DNA of 64,000 bases from the NCBI GenBank assembly GCA_035937155.1, contig DASYVJ010000096.1:1-64000 (forward strand). The letters are read 5' to 3'. This stretch comes from Palsa-870 sp035937155 (GTDB lineage: Bacteria; Chloroflexota; Dormibacteria; Dormibacterales; Dormibacteraceae). Shown here piece by piece: positions 8,835 to 15,744 of this stretch; the stretch's first letter is position 1, and each line of letters opens with the position of its first letter. The notes below the pieces were generated by a model. The model worked only from the letters and a program-made list of their open reading frames with translations, made no database searches and had not been told where the DNA came from. The position numbers were made by a program, and so were the translations under genes.

Positions 8835-9914
8835 ATGGCGCAGGCGCAGGCAGCGACGAGGGCGGCAGTCTCGACCGGAGATGATATGCGCTCGGAGAAA
8901 CGACGCGGTGGCTTTATTGAAACCGTCAAGTCGTCATTGCCGGCGAAGACCATCAAGGCATACGGTGCCAGTAAGGTGGGCAACTTCGGGGCTGGTCTGG
9001 CTTTCAACGCCTTCCTGACGATGTTCCCCCTGGTGTTGGGCATCCTCAGCATCATTGGGCTGGTGATTCACGATCCGGGGATGCAGGCGAAGTTCCAGAG
9101 CGCTCTGGTTGGAGTCTTCCCAGCCGACGCTCATGCAGAACTCCTAAGCGCACTCGGCGGCGTGAAACGGAACGCAGGCCTTCTGGGAATAGTGTCCGTC
9201 ATAGGCCTGATCTGGAGCGGCACCGGGCTCTTTGTATCGATGGAGTTCGCTTTAACTCAGATTTTCGGTACCACGCAGCGCGACATGCTCCGCCAGCGTC
9301 TGATGGGGCTGATCATGATGATCATCTTCCTCTTCGCAATGGTGGTCGCGATGGCGGCCAACAACGCCGCGACCTTACTGCCCTTCATGCCATTTACGGG
9401 ATTCGTGATCGGCACCATCGCCATGGTGGGTCTGCTGATCGCCATCTATCGCTTCGTCCCCAACCGCACCTTTGGCCTCAAGCACGTGTGGCCGGGAGCG
9501 GTGCTGGCAGGCATTCTCCTCGAGGTCCTAACGCTGGCCTTTCCCATTTACTCGAAGGTCGCGCACGGTTTCAACAGTTACGGACAGCAGTTTGCGCTGT
9601 TTTTCCTGCTGGCCACCTGGTTGTACTTCTTCAGCCAAATCCTGCTGCTTGGCGCGGTCTTCAATCGGGTGCGGGTTGTTGGTGAGCCCGAGGCCCGGGG
9701 GCTGGCCGCGACCGAGCCCGGACGGGGCGAGGCGCCTCCTCGCCCCGCAGACGCTGTCAAGCAGCAGCGGCAGCGCCGAGACGAGTGGCCTGAGGGCCGC
9801 GGGTCCGGCGATGCGCGGTCGTCGCGTGTCCCGTTTCCGATTGCGCTGGGGCTGGGATTGGTCGCATGGTTCGCCGGCGTAGTCGTCGGCAGAAGCCAGG
9901 CGAAGACACGCTAG
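8835..9914 (+). CDS. YihY/BrkB-family inner-membrane protein
   Basis: A 359-residue polytopic protein of the YihY/virulence factor BrkB family, once called ribonuclease BN. Family features seen are the N-terminal segment GAGLAFNAFLTMFPLVLGIL, the middle block with GTTQRDMLRQRLMGL and the C-terminal YSKVAHGFNSYGQQFALFFL. Five or six hydrophobic helices are present, then a charged linker and a last hydrophobic segment. ATG 8835 has a ribosome site (gcggaggtg). An upstream in-frame ATG at 8769 lacks one. The family has no proven enzymatic activity. Confidence 0.85.
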   Translation: MAQAQAATRAAVSTGDDMRSEKRRGGFIETVKSSLPAKTIKAYGASKVGNFGAGLAFNAFLTMFPLVLGILSIIGLVIHDPGMQAKFQSALVGVFPADAHAELLSALGGVKRNAGLLGIVSVIGLIWSGTGLFVSMEFALTQIFGTTQRDMLRQRLMGLIMMIIFLFAMVVAMAANNAATLLPFMPFTGFVIGTIAMVGLLIAIYRFVPNRTFGLKHVWPGAVLAGILLEVLTLAFPIYSKVAHGFNSYGQQFALFFLLATWLYFFSQILLLGAVFNRVRVVGEPEARGLAATEPGRGEAPPRPADAVKQQRQRRDEWPEGRGSGDARSSRVPFPIALGLGLVAWFAGVVVGRSQAKTR

Positions 9915-10020
9915 AACTCAATGTCAACACCCGCTGAACTTCTTCGTCAATGCGCGACACTTGAGACGGTGTGCCAACGCGACGTGCTGTGTTATGTGGT
10001 CTGTTTGAGATCGACGGGAG

Positions 10021-10135
10021 TGGTGGGCCGCGGTGGACTCGAACCACCTACCTCCGCGGTAACAGGCCCTGAGCGCTGCACCTGAATCTCGCCTGATCTC
10101 AGGAACTGGGAGCGCTGCAGCCGGTGTTATGTGGT
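10021..10135 (-). repeat. tRNA-Ile 3'-end direct repeat, copy B (putative att site)
   Basis: A 115-base copy containing about 40 bases of the 3' end of tRNA-Ile (T arm, acceptor 3' strand, CCA), followed by about 75 bases that match copy C at 12162 in blocks. On the plus strand its last 26 bases, from GAGCGCTGCAGCC to GTTATGTGGT, are the same as in copy C. Copies B and C flank the beta-propeller gene. On the minus strand a partial tRNA-like fold is possible, including a six-pair acceptor-like stem (GGCTGC with GCGGCC), but no proper anticodon arm. Confidence 0.78.
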
Positions 10136-10309
10136 ATCCGTGCGTCGGGTCGTCCGGTCGGTGAGCGAGGTCGCCTGAGCCGGCCTATATCTCTAGCGTC
10201 TGGCCATTGGCCTCGGCGCTGCCCTAGGCGTCCAGATCGGGCGGGACAAATGGAGCCATTGGCTCTCAACCGCGCAATCGTCCAGGCGCGTAGCCGTTAA
10301 ACAATTGAC

Positions 10310-12127
10310 GTGAAGCCCTTACTGGCTCGGCTGGGCGTGACCTTGGTCGCGGTGACGATGCCGTTCGTAAGCCCGACGCCGGCCGCTGCCCAGCCCCCGC
10401 CAGGCACCAACTGCGCGGTGTTTCCGGCCGACAACATCCTCAACACGGACGTGTCTGGATTGCCCGTCAATGGTCAGAGCCAGACCTGGTTGAGCAACAT
10501 GACACAGGCCACGAACCTGCACCCCGATTTCGGCACCTTCGCACAGTGGTATGGGATCCCAACCAACGTGGCGCCGCCACCCTCAGGCGGCGTGACGCCA
10601 ACTTTCACCTTCAACTCCGAAAGTGATCACCCCTCCGAGGGATATCCGATCGATCAGAACACTCTGATCGAAGGCGGGCCTGCAGCGCCAAGTGGCAGTG
10701 ACCGGCACGCACTTGTCGTCAACAAGAACATCTGCAAGCTGTACGAGATCTACAACTTGCAGAATTTCTCTAACGGGCAAACGCCTACTGCCGGTTCAGG
10801 TGCCGTATGGGATTTGCGCTCGAACGCGATGCGACCCATCGGCTGGACCTCGGCAGACGCAGCCGGACTTCCAATCACGCCACTGTTGCTCCGGCCGGAC
10901 GAGATCCTGGCGGGAAGCATCGCGCACGCGATCCGCTTCACAACGCATTGCACACACAGTTACGTCTGGCCGGGTTCACACGATGCGGGTTTGTGCGGCA
11001 CGGGCTTCCCACCGATGGGGGCTCGGTTCCGGCTTCGGGCCGGCTTCAACATCTCGAGCTTCAGCGCGAACACGCAGAGCGTCCTCCGCGCCTTCCAGCA
11101 TTACGGTCTCGTCCTCGCGGACAACGGTGCGGACTGGTACTTCCAGGGCGCCACCGATGCCTGGTGGGGTACCACGGCAGGCGCTCAGGTAATCAGCGAG
11201 TTGAAAACGATTCCGGCCGCGCAGTTCGACGCCGTCGACGAAGGCGCTCTTCAGGTCGCGCCAGCCTCTTATCAGGCGAACGCGATGGCGAGCCAGACTG
11301 GCTCTTTTGCCGGCGCGCCGGCGGCTACCGCATGGGCGGTCAACCGATTGGACGTAGTGGGGGTCGGTGTCGATCAACAGCTGTGGCATCGCTCGTGGGA
11401 CGGGACCACGTGGAGTGCCTGGGATGCGCAGGGCGGACGCGTGACCGCGGATCCAGGCGCCGTTTCGTGGACGGCCGGACGCCTCGACGTTTTCGGACGA
11501 GGGGCAGACGGGGCGCTGTGGCACAAGTGGCTTGATAACGGCACGTGGAGCGCCTGGCAATCGGTCGGCGGTCAGCTCATTGGAGGCCCGTCAGCGGCCT
11601 CGGCTGCGTCCGGACACCTCGACGTGTTCGTGGTGGGGACCGATCGTGCGTTGTGGCACCGTTCGTGGGACGGCGTGAGCTGGACGGCCTGGGACTCGCT
11701 CGGTGGCATCCTCACGTCCGATCCAACGGCCGCATCGGCGGGCAGCAACCTGCTGGACGTCTTTGGTCGGGGTACCGACAACCAGGTCTGGCACCGGTCA
11801 TGGAACGGATCCGTATGGAGTGCGTGGCAGCCGCTGGGCGGCATCCTGACGTCCGCACCGGTCGTGGCGGCTCAAGGACCGAATCGTCTGGACCTGTTTG
11901 GGCGCGGGACCGATAACCAACTCTGGCATCGGGCATGGAATGGCACTCAATGGGCCGCGTGGGATCCTCTAGTCGGGACCCTCACTTCGAGCCCCGGGGC
12001 ATCGTCTTGGGGGATCAACCGTGTCGATGTATTCGTGCGCGGCACCGATATGCAGGCATGGCACAAGTGGTGGGACGGGACCGCCTGGAGCTCCTGGCAG
12101 CAGGTCGTCGGGCCTCCAGGCGGCTAG
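10310..12127 (+). CDS. Secreted protein with C-terminal lectin-like six-bladed propeller
   Basis: A 605-residue protein with a signal peptide (MKPLLARLGVTLVAVTMPFV, likely cleaved after PAAA). The N-terminal half (about residues 30-325) starts CAVFPADNILNTDVSGLPV and resembles secreted actinobacterial and myxobacterial proteins of unknown role. From about residue 335 to the end are six repeats of about 46 residues, each with a core like LDVFGRGTDNQLWHRxW-G-WxxW. This is the PLL/fucolectin-like six-bladed propeller pattern, so sugar binding outside the cell is likely. GTG start. The gene sits alone between repeat copies B and C, suggesting transfer as a cassette. Confidence 0.85.
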   Translation: MKPLLARLGVTLVAVTMPFVSPTPAAAQPPPGTNCAVFPADNILNTDVSGLPVNGQSQTWLSNMTQATNLHPDFGTFAQWYGIPTNVAPPPSGGVTPTFTFNSESDHPSEGYPIDQNTLIEGGPAAPSGSDRHALVVNKNICKLYEIYNLQNFSNGQTPTAGSGAVWDLRSNAMRPIGWTSADAAGLPITPLLLRPDEILAGSIAHAIRFTTHCTHSYVWPGSHDAGLCGTGFPPMGARFRLRAGFNISSFSANTQSVLRAFQHYGLVLADNGADWYFQGATDAWWGTTAGAQVISELKTIPAAQFDAVDEGALQVAPASYQANAMASQTGSFAGAPAATAWAVNRLDVVGVGVDQQLWHRSWDGTTWSAWDAQGGRVTADPGAVSWTAGRLDVFGRGADGALWHKWLDNGTWSAWQSVGGQLIGGPSAASAASGHLDVFVVGTDRALWHRSWDGVSWTAWDSLGGILTSDPTAASAGSNLLDVFGRGTDNQVWHRSWNGSVWSAWQPLGGILTSAPVVAAQGPNRLDLFGRGTDNQLWHRAWNGTQWAAWDPLVGTLTSSPGASSWGINRVDVFVRGTDMQAWHKWWDGTAWSSWQQVVGPPGG

Positions 12128-12161
12128 ATTTCGCCTCCACGCGGGACGAGGTCAGAGTCCG

Positions 12162-12276
12162 TGGTGGGCCGCAATGGACTCGAACCACCTACCTCCGCGG
12201 TAACAGCCCCTGAGCGCTGCGCCAACGATCTCAGGGAACTCGGCTTGGACGAGCGCTGCAGCCGGTGTTATGTGGT
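12162..12276 (-). repeat. tRNA-Ile 3'-end direct repeat, copy C (putative att site)
   Basis: A 115-base copy nearest to the intact tRNA-Ile gene and nearly the same as copy B at both ends. Its tRNA-derived part differs by two bases in the T stem (CAATGGACTC against CGGTGGACTC on the plus strand). The middle has drifted, but GAGCGCTG and GATCTCAG are kept. Confidence 0.78.
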
Positions 12277-12364
12277 AAGCGCGCCTCAGCCCAACTTGAA
12301 GTCGGCGAGCATCGTCTTGTAGTCCGCCTGCAGCGCAGCGGCACAAGCTGCACGAGCGCCGGTC

Positions 12365-12502
12365 TTAGTGACTAATTAGCTCGTGATAGATCGCGACCAG
12401 ATTTGGGAGTAGAACAACGACCGTGAAAGCGACAACGGCTAGGCCAGCTGCTACAACAGCGAAGGCTTTCAAATCAAGGTGTCGGCGATTACCACGTCTC
12501 AT
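12365..12502 (-). CDS. Possible 45-residue single-span membrane peptide
   Basis: A short frame encoding a basic start (MRRGNRRHLDLK) and one strongly hydrophobic helix (AFAVVAAGLAVVAFTVVVLL) with a short tail. Composition and layout fit a small membrane protein, but there is no clear ribosome site and no recognised family. Immediately downstream, 12287-12364 encodes a start-less segment with a pseudopilin-like flavour, so this spot may be decayed island DNA. Confidence 0.35.
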   Translation of the reverse strand: MRRGNRRHLDLKAFAVVAAGLAVVAFTVVVLLPNLVAIYHELISH

Positions 12503-12690
12503 GCGGTGAGCGTACTACGTGACAGCCAAGGACCCCCAAGGAAGGTGCGTTCAGATACGTGTCAGTTGCGGCTGGTAGCCCTACCCGCGGCGCTCGATCA
12601 CTTGCGATGTGGTTAGCGCCACCTAGGAGGCTTGCGAGCGCTGCGCATAACGAAATGCGGCGTTGTCGGGCTTGGCTGAGATCGAAAGAC

Positions 12691-12766
12691 TGGTGGGCCG
12701 CGGTGGACTCGAACCACCTACCTCCGCGTTATCAGCACGGCGCTCTGCCAGTTGAGCTAGCGGCCC
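12691..12766 (-). tRNA. tRNA-Ile (anticodon GAT)
   Basis: It folds as a full cloverleaf: acceptor GGGCCGC/GCGGCCC (7 pairs), D arm GCTC/GAGC, anticodon stem CCGTG/CGCGG with loop CTGATAA giving anticodon GAT, T arm GGTGG/CCACC with loop TTCGAGT, discriminator A and encoded CCA. Its 3' end faces left, towards three partial copies of the same 3' sequence (2061, 10021 and 12162), so it is the likely integration target for the islands there. Confidence 0.95.
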
Positions 12767-12908
12767 ATGGCCCAGCGGGTCGAGCAAGCTCGATCCCAGG
12801 AATTGTGAGTCTACTGGGTCGCTCGACTGGATGAGGCCGCTCTTAACCCGGGACCTGGTCCGGGACGGAGCGCTCCCATAACTTAGGCGGTCAGGTGGCG
12901 GAAAAAAT

Positions 12909-12986
12909 TGGCAGGGGCGGAAGGATTCGAACCCTCGGCCCTCGGTTTTGGAGACCGATGCTCTGACCAGACTGAGCTACGCCCCT
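12909..12986 (-). tRNA. tRNA-Trp (anticodon CCA)
   Basis: Cloverleaf with acceptor AGGGGCG/CGCCCCT (7 perfect pairs), D arm GCTC/GAGC, anticodon stem TCGGT/ACCGA with loop CTCCAAA giving anticodon CCA, T arm GAGGG/CCTTC (one G-T pair) with loop TTCGAAT, discriminator G and encoded CCA. It lies about 140 bases upstream of tRNA-Ile on the same strand, so the two may share a transcript. Confidence 0.95.
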
Positions 12987-13049
12987 ATCGGGCTCGAATT
13001 CTAACCGACACCAAATGCCTCACTTCCGCCGGCGATTAGCATCGGAGGA

Positions 13050-13781
13050 GTGCCTGAGGACGACCTGCCCGTTCTGATCGTGGGGGACATCCACGGCGAC
13101 CTCGAGCGGCTGTTCGAAGCACTGAAGCCGTATCCCGCGGACGCGTGGCGCACGATCTTCCTCGGCGACCTCATCGACTACGGGCCGTTCGGCGTCGGCG
13201 CTCTGCGCTACGCGCGCGACCGAGCCAACTCGCTTGTGATACTCGGCAACCACGAGGTCGCCATGCTCTGGGCGCTGCGAGATCCGACCCGCATCGGGTT
13301 CTGGATGGGCATCGGAGGCCAGCGCCACGACCTCGACGAGCTCGGGCGAGACCCTTTGCTGCAGGAATGGATGCGCGCGCGACCCGCGCTGATCAAGCTT
13401 CCCGATGGCACACTCGCGCAGCACTGCGGAAGCGACGCGTACGCGACCCTGCTGGAGAAAAGCGCGCCGGACCCGATCGACGCCATCAATTCCCAGGTGC
13501 ACGAAATGCTCTCCGCTGGAGCCGAATCTGAGTTGTGGGAAATGCTCAGCGGTCGCAACATCCTCCCCACCCAGCCCGAGCGGCTGGACCGTTGGCTCGA
13601 GCTCACCGGCAGCCGGCGCGTCGTCTTCGGCCACAACCCTCATCGCGGTGCGCGGCCCGAGAGCAACCACGGCGGCAGGGCGCTGAACTTCGACGGCGGA
13701 TTCAGCCGCTTTCATATGAAGTTCCGACGCCACACGCCACTCGGCGCAACAGTCGCGCCCCTGCCGCCGATCGCTGACTAG
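13050..13781 (+). CDS. Calcineurin-like metallophosphoesterase
   Basis: A 243-residue cytoplasmic enzyme of the PPP/calcineurin-like fold, which hydrolyses phosphoesters with a two-metal site. Metal-binding motifs appear in order: GDIHGD (about residues 12-17), GDLIDYG (about 39-45), GNHE (about 67-70) and FGHNP near residue 194. The GTG at 13050 follows ggaggag. The layout resembles bacterial protein phosphatases and Ap4A hydrolases, and the substrate is unknown. Its stop codon overlaps the stop of the convergent Ada-like gene by four bases. Confidence 0.85.
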   Translation: MPEDDLPVLIVGDIHGDLERLFEALKPYPADAWRTIFLGDLIDYGPFGVGALRYARDRANSLVILGNHEVAMLWALRDPTRIGFWMGIGGQRHDLDELGRDPLLQEWMRARPALIKLPDGTLAQHCGSDAYATLLEKSAPDPIDAINSQVHEMLSAGAESELWEMLSGRNILPTQPERLDRWLELTGSRRVVFGHNPHRGARPESNHGGRALNFDGGFSRFHMKFRRHTPLGATVAPLPPIAD

Positions 13782-14560
13782 GCGACTGCGGCGGGGCGGC
13801 ACACCTTGCACGGCCGGAAGCCTGAAGCACGAGCGCTCGCCTCGTCATGAAGCCAGACGATGTTCTTCTCGAGCGCGCGGCGCCCTGTTTGGCAAGTCGG
13901 AAAGCAAAAGATCTTGGTCGTCTTCACACCCTGGTAGCGAACGCCCGCGCGGGCCAGCTCCTCGAGGCGATTCAGACGCACGCCCTCGAGCGTGAGGATC
14001 GCGCGTTTCGCCTCAGGACCGCCGCCACCGTAGTTGCCGATCTTTCCGTCGGTGCGCACCACGCGATGGCATGGAATGAAGTACAGGATGGGGTTGTTGG
14101 CCAGCGCGGTTCCTACCGCGCGCACGGCCGCCGGATGGCCGATCTCGCGAGCGACCCAGCCGTACGGACGAACCTCACCCCGCGGAATCTCACGCGTCTT
14201 ACGCAGCACCGCCTGCTCGAAAGGAGTCAGGCCGCGCAAGTCAAACCGCATCCTCCGCCGGCCCTGGAGCTCGTCCTTGATCTTTTCCGCGAGGTCGGCC
14301 GGTGCGTTCGCGGCCACCACCGGCCGGCCGACCTCCTTGCGAAACCAGGCCTCGAATTCGGCGCCCGAGGCGGAGCGCGAGGCGGAGCGCGAGGCGGCGG
14401 AGATGCCCTGGCCGTTCCAGGCCACGTAAACCGAACCGAGCACCGTTTCGAAACGCGCATACGAGTCGGTCATACCGACGTGGGCCAGCAGGCGGTCGGC
14501 GAATCCGGCTGGGGCCTTCGCCTCGCCCAGTTTCTTGAGGTCAGTCGTCAGAGTGCTCAT
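13778..14560 (-). CDS. O6-methylguanine-DNA methyltransferase fused to C-terminal Ada zinc domain
   Basis: A 260-residue DNA repair protein. The AGT domain (about residues 100-195) has the active-site motif IPCHRVVRTDGKIGNYGGG, whose cysteine takes up the alkyl group from O6-methylguanine. The C-terminal 60 residues, with CFPTCQTGRRALEKN and FRPCKVCRP, match the four-cysteine zinc domain of Ada, which repairs methylphosphotriesters. In E. coli Ada this zinc domain is at the N-terminus, so the order is swapped, and no AraC-type DNA-binding domain is present. The start overlaps the ECF sigma gene by 20 bases. A 12-base tandem repeat encodes the SRSASRSAS stretch near residue 57. Confidence 0.85.
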   Translation of the reverse strand: MSTLTTDLKKLGEAKAPAGFADRLLAHVGMTDSYARFETVLGSVYVAWNGQGISAASRSASRSASGAEFEAWFRKEVGRPVVAANAPADLAEKIKDELQGRRRMRFDLRGLTPFEQAVLRKTREIPRGEVRPYGWVAREIGHPAAVRAVGTALANNPILYFIPCHRVVRTDGKIGNYGGGGPEAKRAILTLEGVRLNRLEELARAGVRYQGVKTTKIFCFPTCQTGRRALEKNIVWLHDEASARASGFRPCKVCRPAAVA

Positions 14561-15056
14561 CGTCGTCTCCTCTCAGCAATTTGAGTCCTCGATGTACGTT
14601 CGCTTTCACCGTCCCGACCGGCTGCCCGAGCGCGTCCGCCGCCTCCTGGTAGGAGAGCTCCTGGACATGACGCAGGACGACCGCGTCTCGATAGCGGGTC
14701 GGTAGCGCCGCCACCCGCACGGCAAGTGCATCCATCTCCATTTTCAGAATGGCGTCGTCCTCTGGCCCTAGAGCGTGGTCGGGCTCGCTCCCGTTCAGCT
14801 CGACCAGGCGGGGCCGGATCCCTCGCACGCGATTGCGCGCCACGTTCAGCGCGATCTGATGCAACCAGGGCTTCTGCTTCAGGTCCCTGATGCGGTCAGG
14901 CGGATACGTGACCAGGGCACGGTATGCGCGCAGGAACGTGTCCTGCGCGACCTCTTCGGCGTCGTGACGGTTGCCGGTGAGAGCGAGCCCAAAAGCAAAG
15001 ACTCGGTTCTGATGCTCGTGCACCATCCGCTCGAACAGGCGCTCGGTTCCGTCCAT
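14541..15056 (-). CDS. ECF sigma-70 family RNA polymerase sigma factor
   Basis: A 171-residue sigma factor. Region 2 includes FAFGLALTGNRHDAEEVAQD and TFLRAYRALVTYP. Region 4 ends with RHVQELSYQEAADALGQPVG and TVKANVHRGLKLLR. The ATG at 15056 has an aggggag ribosome site and suits the family N-terminus better than the ATG at 15101. It is translationally coupled to the downstream methyltransferase/Ada gene, suggesting that this sigma controls an alkylation response. No anti-sigma gene is adjacent. Confidence 0.87.
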   Translation of the reverse strand: MDGTERLFERMVHEHQNRVFAFGLALTGNRHDAEEVAQDTFLRAYRALVTYPPDRIRDLKQKPWLHQIALNVARNRVRGIRPRLVELNGSEPDHALGPEDDAILKMEMDALAVRVAALPTRYRDAVVLRHVQELSYQEAADALGQPVGTVKANVHRGLKLLRGDDDEHSDD

Positions 15057-15095
15057 CACTCCCCTAAACACACGCCGGAGGCAGGTAGTTGCATT

Positions 15096-15138
15096 CTCCA
15101 TCCCCGTTAGGGGGAGGGCTTGGGTGGGGGGTCACCCA
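15096..15138. repeat. REP-like GC-rich palindrome
   Basis: The sequence tctccatccccgttaggggg followed by agggcttgggtgggggg has the same plan as copies near 31413, 46480, 55175 and 55202: a C-rich arm, a short loop, a G-rich arm, then a G-rich tail. It lies between two divergent sigma-factor genes, where it would overlap their promoter region. Confidence 0.6.
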
Positions 15139-15180
15139 TTGGAACCGCGCTGGGGTGATCGGTGTAGAAGATACGTTCCG

Positions 15181-15744
15181 ATGGAGGGCCGACCTGAGGA
15201 CGATTCCGAGCTGTTTACACGCGCCCAGCGCGGAGATACGGCCGCCTATGAGGAGATCGTGCGCCACTACCAGCAAGTTGCTTTCCGGACCGCCTACATG
15301 ATCACCGGCTCGGCCGCCGAGGCGGAAGACGCCGCCCAGGACGGATTCATGAAGGCATACCGGGCGCTCGACCGCTTCAGGCCGGGGGCGCCTCCCCGGC
15401 CGTGGCTGCTGCGCATCATCGCCAACGAGGCGCGGAACCGGGTTCGCTCCACCCAGCGCCGGCACGGGCTCGAGCTGCGCTTGGCGGAGGGATTCCGCCC
15501 GGGGGATGCGGCCCCATCCCCCGAGGCGGCATCCGTCGCGGCCGAAGACACCCAGCGGCTGCTCCAGCTGGTCAACGGGCTGGCTGAGGAGGATCGGCTG
15601 GTGATCACGAGCCGGTATTTCCTAGAGCTCAGCGGCGAGGAAACCGCGGCGGCACTCGGCATCCCCGAAGGCACTGTCAAGTCGCGTCTGTCACGAGCTC
15701 TGGCACGCCTGCGAGCGACGATGGAGGAGGGGCCTCGTGGCTGA
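15181..15744 (+). CDS. ECF sigma-70 family RNA polymerase sigma factor
   Basis: A 187-residue ECF sigma factor. Region 2 includes AYMITGSAAEAEDAAQDGFM and KAYRALDRFRPG. Region 4 includes LELSGEETAAALGIPEGTVK and SRLSRALARLRATM. The ATG at 15181 is chosen because the upstream extension is coded by the REP-like repeat region. Its end overlaps the GTG of the next gene by 8 bases. That gene looks like its membrane-bound anti-sigma partner, forming a classic sigma/anti-sigma operon. Confidence 0.88.
   Translation: MEGRPEDDSELFTRAQRGDTAAYEEIVRHYQQVAFRTAYMITGSAAEAEDAAQDGFMKAYRALDRFRPGAPPRPWLLRIIANEARNRVRSTQRRHGLELRLAEGFRPGDAAPSPEAASVAAEDTQRLLQLVNGLAEEDRLVITSRYFLELSGEETAAALGIPEGTVKSRLSRALARLRATMEEGPRG

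Noticed and set aside
12021..12213. Short open frames through the tRNA-Ile repeats, with translations such as MDSNHLPPR
   Set aside because: They are translations of tRNA 3'-end sequence read in the wrong sense, a known false-protein pattern. The DNA is annotated as tRNA repeats instead.
2061..12276. The repeated tRNA segments read as an insertion sequence or CRISPR
   Set aside because: There is no transposase, no terminal inverted repeat and no regular short-spaced repeat. The match to the tRNA 3' end explains the repeats better.
12287..12364. A start-less fragment that translates on the minus strand to something like TGARAACAAALQADYKTM
   Set aside because: It resembles a pilin-like tail but has no start codon, so it is at most a relic and is not called a gene.
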